Source of the DNA: CAYZQE01 sp964480635
GTDB taxonomy: Bacteria > Pseudomonadota > Gammaproteobacteria > GCA-001735895
NCBI GenBank assembly: GCA_964480635.1
Contig: CAYZQE010000030.1
Span: 1 to 24,989, forward strand
Length of the DNA stretch: 24,989 nucleotides
Direction of reading: 5' to 3'
Both the position numbers and the translations under genes were made by a program. Within the stretch, counting starts at the first letter, position 1. The number at the start of each line of letters is the position of its first letter. The notes under the pieces were generated by a model, which searched no databases, was not told the origin of the DNA, and was given only the letters and a program-made list of their open reading frames with translations. Positions 1 through 6,586 of this stretch are shown here, piece after piece.

Positions 1-66
1 TTAACGGAAGTTGTCGTGCATTTTAGCCAGAAAAAAATAATTGGCGGTTGTTCAGTGCCTCCTTAA

Positions 67-82
67 GCTACATCCATGTAGC
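67..82. repeat. Short inverted repeat upstream of tgt
   Basis: Perfect 7-bp arms gctacat (67-73) and atgtagc (76-82) flank a 2-base centre. It lies just before the larger GC-rich hairpin at 94-114, so the tgt leader carries two hairpins in tandem. Such paired intergenic hairpins are common as dispersed repeats in gammaproteobacteria; that assignment is from general knowledge. No function is visible. Confidence 0.5.
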
Positions 83-85
83 GAT

Positions 86-121
86 CACCCCAACCCTCTC
101 CCGCTGGGAGAGGGGGTAAAA
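86..121 (+). repeat. GC-rich intergenic hairpin repeat, copy 1 (tgt leader)
   Basis: A perfect 9-bp stem, ccctctccc (94-102) and gggagaggg (106-114), closes on a gct loop and is followed by a G-run and gtaaaaa. A second copy with the same loop and the same 3' tail lies at 6531-6568, before parC. Both copies have the same orientation relative to the downstream gene and end 15-20 bases before its start codon. The sequence is far more GC-rich than its surroundings. It resembles a REP-like dispersed intergenic repeat; it could affect mRNA stability or translation of the downstream gene, which is inference. Confidence 0.75.
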
Positions 122-133
122 AGATAGATAATA

Positions 134-1234
134 ATGAAATTTACAAAAATTAAACAATCAGGTAATGCTCGAAGAGGGCGTTTAAACTTTGACCGTGGCG
201 CGGTAGAAACGCCTGCCTTTATGCCGGTGGGTACTTATGGCACGGTAAAAGCCATGACACCAGAAGAGCTTAAAGACATTGGTGCGCAAATTATTTTAGG
301 CAATACCTTTCACCTTATGTTGCGCCCAGGTACCGAGATTATAAAGAAACACGGCGATTTGCATGATTTTATGCATTGGGATGGCCCAATATTGACAGAT
401 TCGGGTGGCTTTCAAGTGTTTAGCTTAGCTAAAATGCGTAAAATAACAGAAGAAGGGGTGACATTTAGCTCGCCCATCGATGGGTCAAAGGTACATTTAA
501 CCCCCGAGGTATCAATGCAAGTTCAAGCCGATTTAGGCTCGGATATTGTGATGATATTTGATGAATGCACCCCGTTTCCGGCAACCCATGTCGAAGCTAA
601 TGACTCTATGCAATTGTCTTTGCGTTGGGCCAAACGCAGCAAAGATGCGCATGGCGAAAACCCTTCTGCTTTGTTTGCGATTGTGCAAGGAGGCATGTAT
701 AAAGATTTACGTGTTGAATCGGCAACAACGTTAAAAAACATAGGGTTTGACGGTTATGCCATTGGTGGTTTGTCAGTCGGAGAACCTGCGGATGAGCGCA
801 ATAAAGTCTTAGATGATTGCATACCACATTTACCAGAAGATAAGCCGCGTTATTTAATGGGTGTCGGCAAACCTCAAGACTTAATTGAAGGTGTTCGACG
901 AGGTATTGATATGTTTGATTGTGTTATTCCAACGCGTAATGCTCGAACAGGGTTTTTATATACCAATACAGGCATTATAAAAATTCGTAATGCTAAATAT
1001 GCCGATGACATTAGTCCACTGGATGAAACTTGTGGTTGTTATACCTGTAAAAACTATTCTAGAGCTTATTTGCGACACTTAGATAAGTGTAAAGAGATTT
1101 TAGGTGCCCGTTTAAATACCATTCACAATTTATATTATTTTCAGCAGTTAATGCTAAGTATTAGAACCGCTTTAGATGAAGACCGCTTTGATGCCTTTTG
1201 TGATGAATTTTACAAGCAATATGAACCTTTATAA
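134..1234 (+). CDS. tgt: Queuine tRNA-ribosyltransferase
   Basis: Tgt exchanges guanine-34 for the queuosine precursor preQ1 in the anticodon of tRNAs for Asp, Asn, His and Tyr. At 366 residues it is close to the E. coli enzyme (375). Visible hallmarks are the nucleophile-region motif DSGGFQVFS (Asp89), GGLSVGEP (211-218), the second catalytic aspartate in DCVIPTRNARTG (Asp262), and a zinc site formed by Cys300, Cys302, Cys305 and His331. The ATG at 134 matches the usual N-terminus; only a weak purine-rich stretch precedes it, and a GC-rich hairpin ends about 20 bases upstream. The usual neighbours queA and yajC-secD-secF are not in the window: a NIPSNAP gene follows after 18 bases and is probably co-transcribed. 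Confidence 0.97.
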   Translation: MKFTKIKQSGNARRGRLNFDRGAVETPAFMPVGTYGTVKAMTPEELKDIGAQIILGNTFHLMLRPGTEIIKKHGDLHDFMHWDGPILTDSGGFQVFSLAKMRKITEEGVTFSSPIDGSKVHLTPEVSMQVQADLGSDIVMIFDECTPFPATHVEANDSMQLSLRWAKRSKDAHGENPSALFAIVQGGMYKDLRVESATTLKNIGFDGYAIGGLSVGEPADERNKVLDDCIPHLPEDKPRYLMGVGKPQDLIEGVRRGIDMFDCVIPTRNARTGFLYTNTGIIKIRNAKYADDISPLDETCGCYTCKNYSRAYLRHLDKCKEILGARLNTIHNLYYFQQLMLSIRTALDEDRFDAFCDEFYKQYEPL

Positions 1235-1252
1235 AAAGACACGGAGCAGATT

Positions 1253-1555
1253 ATGGTAACTTGTTATTTACGCTATGTTATTGACCCAACAAAAGTTGAT
1301 GAATTTGAGCATTACGCTAAACTTTGGATTCCTTTAGTAGCTAAGTTTGGTGGCACACATCATGGTTATTTTTTGCCATCAGAAGGCGCAAATAATGTTG
1401 CACTGGCACTCTTCACCTTTTCTAGTTTGTCTGTTTACGAACAATACCGAATAGATTCATTTAAAGATGATGATTGTTTGGCTGCCTTTCAATATGCGAA
1501 AGACACGCAATGCGTGATGAGTTATGAACGTAGTTTTTTTAGACCTGTATTTTAG
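1253..1555 (+). CDS. NIPSNAP family protein
   Basis: A 100-residue single-domain protein of the NIPSNAP family (dimeric ferredoxin-like alpha/beta fold). It shows the family pattern: an opening CYLRYVIDP strand, FGGTHHGYFLPSEG in the middle, and a C-terminal SYERSFFRPV. Bacterial members are small cytosolic proteins without a settled biochemical role. An SD-like GGAG (1243-1246) sits 6 bases before the ATG. It starts 18 bases after tgt on the same strand, so it is probably in the same transcript, and it converges on the GNAT gene. Assignment to the family is secure from the motifs; the function is unknown. Confidence 0.85.
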   Translation: MVTCYLRYVIDPTKVDEFEHYAKLWIPLVAKFGGTHHGYFLPSEGANNVALALFTFSSLSVYEQYRIDSFKDDDCLAAFQYAKDTQCVMSYERSFFRPVF

Positions 1556-1584
1556 TAAGCCAGCTACCAACATTAGTTTTGAGA

Positions 1585-2028
1585 TCAGTCTATGTTCATC
1601 TGATAGGTTATCCAATGCGTCCTATCAGCAATTTTGTCATACGATGCCCGTGCTTGATAATTATTATCAGCAGTAATCCACCGAATTAAAGGCCAGCCTC
1701 TGGCTTTGCCAAATTGATTGAGCTCATCATACAGCGCTTGAACACAGCCAGAGCCTCGGGCTTTGGGAGTGACAAATAAGTCATCTAAAAAACCAACAAA
1801 TTGCCCTCGCAAGGGTGATGGCATTTCTCTAAAGTGCATGATAGCAATGCCATTACCTGCATTGTTTTTTGCGATTAAGGAAAAAAATGGTTGAGTATCA
1901 TCGAATATCCACGACCACACAGTATCAAGTATCTCATCATTCATAGAAACTCTATAAAAGTCGGCATATGCTTTATACAGTAGCTCCCATTGGCTTCTAT
2001 CAGAAGGCTTAAGTGGTGAAATATCCAT
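1585..2028 (-). CDS. GNAT family N-acetyltransferase
   Basis: A 147-residue predicted GNAT acetyltransferase. The acetyl-CoA-binding signature is seen at residues 81-99: LDDLFVTPKARGSG followed by a helix, with Arg91-Gly92-Ser-Gly94 as the pyrophosphate-binding turn. The later segment WITADNNYQARASYDKI (117-133) is the typical motif B region of small GNATs. The acceptor substrate cannot be read from the sequence; it could be a small molecule or a protein N-terminus. It starts 12 bases after the multicopper oxidase stop and has no clear Shine-Dalgarno site, which suggests translational coupling and co-transcription with the oxidase. Downstream it converges on the NIPSNAP gene with 29 bases between. 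Confidence 0.85.
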   Translation of the reverse strand: MDISPLKPSDRSQWELLYKAYADFYRVSMNDEILDTVWSWIFDDTQPFFSLIAKNNAGNGIAIMHFREMPSPLRGQFVGFLDDLFVTPKARGSGCVQALYDELNQFGKARGWPLIRWITADNNYQARASYDKIADRTHWITYQMNID

Positions 2029-2040
2029 AAGGTTTTTTAT

Positions 2041-3558
2041 TTAAGTCTCTACTGTAAATTGCCCCATCATGCCGCCATCTTCGTGTTCTAAAATATGACA
2101 ATGGTACATATAAGGTATATTAGGGTCGGTGTATGGGCCCGTTGGGAATAAAATCTTTACCGTTTCATGAGAGTTTACATTAACGACATCTTTGTAGCCG
2201 TTTTCAAAGGCGTAGGGAGCCTTACCATTACGGCTCAGAATTTTAAATTGAGTGTTATGGATATGAAAGGGATGAACCATAGGCGAGTCATTGCTGATAT
2301 TCCAAATTTCATAAGTGTTGGCTTTGAGTCTAAAATCAACACGTTGCATATCAAAGGCTTGATTGTTGATTTTCATCATACCCATGCCGCCGCCTTTACT
2401 GCCTCCACCCATCATGCGGCTCATCATTCCACCCATCATGCCGCCCATCCCCATTTGCATGTCAATTGAGCGTTCAGCAGCAATAGCAACTTTCGACCAA
2501 TCAGCATGTTGGCTAAGTTGTTGTGGAATACTGTGCTCGCTTTTAGCCGCTTGAGTCGCATCAATTAATAACATATCAAAATCCTTATCCATACCCATCA
2601 TACGCATAGGGCCATGACCCGCATTACCTAAGCCAGAGTCGCTTTGTAACATAATGTGTTTGCGGTCAGAGACATCGACTAATATTTCATAGCGTTCTGC
2701 CGGAGCCATGGGTATTTGGGTGACAGTAATGGGTTTTTCTAACAAACCACCATCGGATGCGATGATTTGAAAGGGGCGATTGTCATTGAAGCGTAAATTA
2801 TAAAAACGGGCATTCGAGGCATTCAGCAATCTTAAACGCAGTAGTGATTTTTTAGCTTTTAAAACGGGGTTGACCGTGCCATTAACCAATAAGGTATCAC
2901 CATGTTTACCAATCATTCGTTCGGGCATAAAACTTATATATTTAAGGCTGCCATCACTCTTAAAGTCGCGGTCTTGCATCACCACAGGAATATCATCAAC
3001 ACCATAATCAACGGGTAAATCTAAATTTAACGACTGCTCATCATCAATAATAAACATACCCGCTAAGCCACGATAAACTTGCTCACCTGTTTTACCGTGG
3101 GTGTGCGAATGATAAAACAATGTGGCCGCAGGTTGCGTTATAGGATATTCAGAGTGCCAAGTGTGGCCTGGTTTAATTTCTTGATGAGGGCCACCATCCA
3201 TTTTTGCAGGCAGTACCATGCCGTGCCAATGCACGGTGGTGATATCATTTAAATGATTGGTCACTTCAATGTGTATTTTATCGCCTTTTTGCGCGCGTAT
3301 AGTCGGTCCTAAATAAGCACTGTTATAACCCCAAGTTGGGGTGTTTAACCCGTTAAAAAAATGAGATACGCCTTGTTGTGCTGTTAATTGATAGTGTTTT
3401 ACACCGTCTTTTAATGTGCCTTCAAGCAAAGGTGGAATAGCAAGTAGAGAAAACTGCTTGTCTGAACGAGCAAAGCTCATTTGAGGTAACAGGGCGAAAG
3501 TGCCAGCGGTGTAACCTAGGGTTTTTAAAAAACGTCTGCGAGAATTTTTAGTTTGCAT
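2041..3558 (-). CDS. CueO-type multicopper oxidase, Tat-exported
   Basis: A three-cupredoxin-domain multicopper oxidase of 505 residues, likely a periplasmic cuprous oxidase for copper tolerance. The N-terminus carries a textbook twin-arginine signal (SRRRFLK at 6-12, then a hydrophobic stretch to about Ala30). Copper ligands are present: HWH (110-112) and HSH (150-152) for the trinuclear centre, HPFHIH (429-434), and HCHILEH (486-492). Cys487, His492 and Met497, with His429, form the type 1 site, with the same spacing as E. coli CueO. A Met/Gly-rich insert at about 367-395 (genomic about 2374-2460) corresponds to the Met-rich Cu(I)-binding region of CueO. It follows the cnoX gene by 73 bases and precedes the GNAT gene. 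Bilirubin- or laccase-like use is possible, but the Met insert favours copper oxidation. I see no obvious CueR operator upstream. Confidence 0.93.
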   Translation of the reverse strand: MQTKNSRRRFLKTLGYTAGTFALLPQMSFARSDKQFSLLAIPPLLEGTLKDGVKHYQLTAQQGVSHFFNGLNTPTWGYNSAYLGPTIRAQKGDKIHIEVTNHLNDITTVHWHGMVLPAKMDGGPHQEIKPGHTWHSEYPITQPAATLFYHSHTHGKTGEQVYRGLAGMFIIDDEQSLNLDLPVDYGVDDIPVVMQDRDFKSDGSLKYISFMPERMIGKHGDTLLVNGTVNPVLKAKKSLLRLRLLNASNARFYNLRFNDNRPFQIIASDGGLLEKPITVTQIPMAPAERYEILVDVSDRKHIMLQSDSGLGNAGHGPMRMMGMDKDFDMLLIDATQAAKSEHSIPQQLSQHADWSKVAIAAERSIDMQMGMGGMMGGMMSRMMGGGSKGGGMGMMKINNQAFDMQRVDFRLKANTYEIWNISNDSPMVHPFHIHNTQFKILSRNGKAPYAFENGYKDVVNVNSHETVKILFPTGPYTDPNIPYMYHCHILEHEDGGMMGQFTVET

Positions 3559-3631
3559 GCCAATATCCGGGGTTAATTATTGTTTAACTGTAATAGATGT
3601 TTCATTATGAATAATTGTTATAGATCAATTT

Positions 3632-4495
3632 TTAGTGCATGAATGAAAACATCTTACGGCGATAACTTTTTGTTAATGGATGCTCAGCACCCAGTAACTC
3701 AAACAAATTAATTAAACCTTTACGTCCTGCATCTTGGTCAAATGTCCTGTCTTTTTTCATGACACGTAAAAGCAGTTCCAATGCTTGCTCGGTTTGATTA
3801 GTGGCGGCATAGGCATCACTGAGTTGAACATAAGCTTCTAGGTCGTTATCGTCTGTTTTGATACGCTGTTCAAGCTCTTCAATAGCAGGGGCATCGTTTA
3901 TTCTTTGTTGCATGCTTATTTGAGCCATTAACTCATTAGCGCCGGTTTCAGTTTTTTGCTCAGGGCTTAAGCTATTTAAAATAGTTAGAGCGCCATCAAA
4001 ATCTTGCTGGCTAGCTAAGACATTTGCAATATCCACTTTTAAAACAGCGCTATCAGGCGTTTCAATTAATGCTTGGTTTAACAAATCTAAGGCGATTGCA
4101 CTCTCTCCTTTTGCATAGGCTTGCATGGCTTGTTCATAAATGGGGCTTGTTTGTTGTTCTATATGTTTATCAATAAACGCCTTTACTTCACCTTCGGGCA
4201 AAGCACCTAAAAACTCATCAACCGCTGCGCCATTTTTAAATATTTTAACGGTGGGTAAGCTTTTAACACCGTTTTCCCTTGCAAGGCCTTGTTGTTCGTC
4301 AGTATTGATTTTGGCAAGAATAAACTGACCGTTATAGTCTTCAGCCAGTTTAGAGACGACAGGTATAAGCATTTGGCAAGGGTTACACCAAGGTGCCCAA
4401 AAATCGACTAAGACAGGCTGGGTTTTAGAGCCTTCAATAACAACAGCTTCAAAGTTTTCTTCGGTGACATCGATAATATACGGTGATTCGTTCAT
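3632..4495 (-). CDS. cnoX: CnoX/YbbN-like thioredoxin-TPR chaperedoxin
   Basis: A 287-residue cytosolic protein with an N-terminal thioredoxin fold (about 5-112) and a TPR-like helical tail (about 115-287). This is the architecture of CnoX (YbbN), which protects substrates from oxidative aggregation and passes them to GroEL. The thioredoxin active site is WCNPC with Cys37 and Cys40, and the cis-proline is Pro81 (LPTV). E. coli CnoX has a redox-inactive SQHC site, so this orthologue probably keeps thiol-disulfide activity, as reported for some other bacterial CnoX proteins. It heads a minus-strand group with the multicopper oxidase and the GNAT gene, and is divergent from parE across 138 bases. 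The family call is firm; the symbol rests on architecture. Confidence 0.88.
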   Translation of the reverse strand: MNESPYIIDVTEENFEAVVIEGSKTQPVLVDFWAPWCNPCQMLIPVVSKLAEDYNGQFILAKINTDEQQGLARENGVKSLPTVKIFKNGAAVDEFLGALPEGEVKAFIDKHIEQQTSPIYEQAMQAYAKGESAIALDLLNQALIETPDSAVLKVDIANVLASQQDFDGALTILNSLSPEQKTETGANELMAQISMQQRINDAPAIEELEQRIKTDDNDLEAYVQLSDAYAATNQTEQALELLLRVMKKDRTFDQDAGRKGLINLFELLGAEHPLTKSYRRKMFSFMH

Positions 4496-4585
4496 GTGCT
4501 TTTCCTAAATTTCTTTCATGGTGATATTTAATATAAATTGGGTCGTAAAGAGAATTATTCAATATTGCCCTTGCTTTATTATGGG

Positions 4586-4601
4586 TTGATTGCATAATCA
4601 A
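4586..4601. promoter_or_regulatory. Inverted repeat in the cnoX-parE divergent spacer
   Basis: Arms ttgatt (4586-4591) and aatcaa (4596-4601) flank gcat, giving a 16-bp near-palindrome 33 bases before the parE start. The 138-base spacer must hold the start signals of both divergent genes, so an operator is possible. I found no convincing -35/-10 pair in the spacer, and short AT-rich palindromes arise by chance. Confidence 0.25.
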
Positions 4602-4633
4602 GCGCAATAAAAACAACTTATTAAAGCCTACCA

Positions 4634-6520
4634 TTGAGTCAAGATTATAACGCAGATGCAATTGAAGTATTAACGGGGCTTGACCCTGTTAAAAAACGTC
4701 CCGGAATGTATACCGATACCACGCGCCCCAATCATTTGGCGCAAGAGGTAATCGATAACAGCGTCGATGAAGCTGTAGCAGGTCATGCCGATCAAATTGG
4801 AGTCATCTTACACGAAGACCAATCCGTCACTGTGATTGATAATGGTCGCGGTATGCCCGTTGACATTCATCCGCAGCAAGGTATCCCTGGTGTTGAGGTT
4901 ATTTTAACCAAGCTACATGCCGGTGGTAAATTTTCTAATAAAAATTATCAGTTCTCTGGTGGTTTACATGGTGTTGGCGTATCAGTCGTTAATGCCTTAT
5001 CCACACGTGTTGATGTGCGTGTGAGACGTAACGCTAAAGAATATAAAATTACTTTTGCAGACGGCTTTAAAGTTGATGATTTAGAAGAAATTGGCACGGT
5101 AGGCAAAAAAAACACGGGGACAACGATTCGTTTTTGGCCCGATAAAAAATATTTTGATTCAGACCAATTTTCTTTGCCCAAACTTAAGCATATATTAAAA
5201 GCTAAAGCGGTTTTATGCCCCGGTCTCAAAGTAAAGTTATATGTTGAAAAAACCAGTGAATCTAATGAATGGCATTTTGAGAGTGGTTTAGAAGATTATT
5301 TAAAATCGAGCTTATTGGGTTTTGAATGTTTACCACCATCACCGTTTTGTGGCTCTATGCAAGGTGAGCACGAGGCCGTAGATTGGGCGGTGTCTTGGTT
5401 GCCAGAAGGTGGTGAACAGATTACTGAAAGCTATGTTAATTTAATCCCCACGTCACAAGGCGGCACACATGTTAATGGCTTACGCACGGGCTTAACCGAT
5501 GCCGTCCGTGAATTTTGTGAATTTAGAAATTTATTACCCAGAGGCGTTAAGTTAGCCCCCGATGATGTCTGGGAAAAAGTTAGTTTTGTGCTGTCGATTA
5601 AAATGGAAGAGCCTCAATTTTCAGGGCAAACAAAAGAGCGTTTATCATCTCGCGAATCGGCGGCTTTTGTGTCAGGTGTCGCGAAAGACTCTTTTAGTTT
5701 GTGGCTAAATAAGCATTCAGAATATGGTGAACTATTAGCTGAGCTTGCTATAAACAGCGCACAAAAACGCTTACGTTCCGCTAAAAAAGTAGTGCGTAAA
5801 AAAGTCACTTCTGGCCCTGCATTACCAGGTAAGTTAGCAGATTGCAGTAGCCAAGATGTTAATAGAACAGAGCTATTTTTAGTAGAAGGTGACTCAGCGG
5901 GCGGCTCTGCTAAGCAAGCACGAGATCGACGGTTTCAAGCGATTATGCCATTGCGCGGTAAGATTTTAAATACTTGGGAAGTGAGTAGTGATCTAATACT
6001 GGCATCACAAGAAGTCCATGATATTTCGGTTGCCATTGGTGTCGATCCAGCATCCAGTGATATTAGCCAATTACGTTATGGCAAAATTTGTATCCTAGCG
6101 GATGCGGATTCAGACGGCTTACACATTGCAACCTTGCTCTGTGCTTTATTCTTAAAGCATTTTCAGCCTTTAGTTGAAAATGGCAATATATACGTTGCGA
6201 AACCACCTTTGTATCGTATCGATGTGGGCAAGGAAAAGTTTTATGCGCTCGATGAATCGGAGCTCAATGGTATTTTAGATCGTATTAAAGCAGAAAAGAA
6301 AAAAGCAAAAGTTTTAGTCACTCGATTTAAAGGTTTGGGTGAAATGAATCCACTGCAATTAAGAGAAAGCTCGATCGCACCGGATACAAGACGATTAGTG
6401 CAGCTGACATTAGATAATCCTACTGAAACCAACATGATGATGGATATGTTGCTGTCGAAAAAAAGAGCCAGCGACCGAAAAGCATGGTTGCAGGATAAGG
6501 GCGATTTAGCAGAAGTATAA
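4634..6520 (+). CDS. parE: DNA topoisomerase IV subunit B
   Basis: ATPase subunit of topoisomerase IV, which decatenates daughter chromosomes together with ParC. The 628 residues align closely with E. coli ParE (630). GHKL ATPase motifs are IDNSVDEAVAG (40-50), DNGRGMPV (69-76) and GGLHGVGVSVVNALS (109-123). The TOPRIM domain shows EGDSAGG (418-424) and DADSDG (490-495). The characteristic ParE opening YNADAIEVLTGLDPV fixes the start at TTG 4634: an in-frame stop lies at 4622 and no ATG or GTG lies between. No clear Shine-Dalgarno site precedes it, so initiation may be weak. GyrB is excluded by the length and by the ParE-specific N-terminus. parC follows 66 bases later in the same direction. 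Confidence 0.97.
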   Translation: MSQDYNADAIEVLTGLDPVKKRPGMYTDTTRPNHLAQEVIDNSVDEAVAGHADQIGVILHEDQSVTVIDNGRGMPVDIHPQQGIPGVEVILTKLHAGGKFSNKNYQFSGGLHGVGVSVVNALSTRVDVRVRRNAKEYKITFADGFKVDDLEEIGTVGKKNTGTTIRFWPDKKYFDSDQFSLPKLKHILKAKAVLCPGLKVKLYVEKTSESNEWHFESGLEDYLKSSLLGFECLPPSPFCGSMQGEHEAVDWAVSWLPEGGEQITESYVNLIPTSQGGTHVNGLRTGLTDAVREFCEFRNLLPRGVKLAPDDVWEKVSFVLSIKMEEPQFSGQTKERLSSRESAAFVSGVAKDSFSLWLNKHSEYGELLAELAINSAQKRLRSAKKVVRKKVTSGPALPGKLADCSSQDVNRTELFLVEGDSAGGSAKQARDRRFQAIMPLRGKILNTWEVSSDLILASQEVHDISVAIGVDPASSDISQLRYGKICILADADSDGLHIATLLCALFLKHFQPLVENGNIYVAKPPLYRIDVGKEKFYALDESELNGILDRIKAEKKKAKVLVTRFKGLGEMNPLQLRESSIAPDTRRLVQLTLDNPTETNMMMDMLLSKKRASDRKAWLQDKGDLAEV

Positions 6521-6530
6521 AATAGCCCTC

Positions 6531-6568
6531 AACCCAACCCCCTCCCGCTGGGAGAGGGGGGTAAAAAA
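6531..6568 (+). repeat. GC-rich intergenic hairpin repeat, copy 2 (parE-parC spacer)
   Basis: Second copy of the hairpin seen at 86-121. The left arm ccccctccc (6538-6546) and right arm gggagaggg (6550-6558) share the gct loop, with one C-A mismatch where copy 1 has a T-A pair. It is followed by the same G-run and gtaaaaa tail, and ends about 18 bases before the parC ATG. Its 3' side is conserved better than its 5' flank (caacccaacccc here, caccccaaccct in copy 1). Confidence 0.75.
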
Positions 6569-6586
6569 AGAACATCAGAGACCATT

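Noticed and set aside
1..66. Open frame of 21 codons at the window start, possibly the end of an upstream gene
   Set aside because: No recognisable C-terminal motif (it does not look like QueA), and the stretch appears to belong to the intergenic repeat region.
2167..2469. Histidine-rich open frame on the + strand
   Set aside because: It is the antisense shadow of the Met/Gly-rich copper-binding insert of the multicopper oxidase; ATG-rich codons read backward give His and Ala.
4449..4661. Open frame on the minus strand covering the cnoX-parE spacer
   Set aside because: It overlaps the starts of both genes, has a basic composition without any recognisable motif, and is most simply a chance frame.
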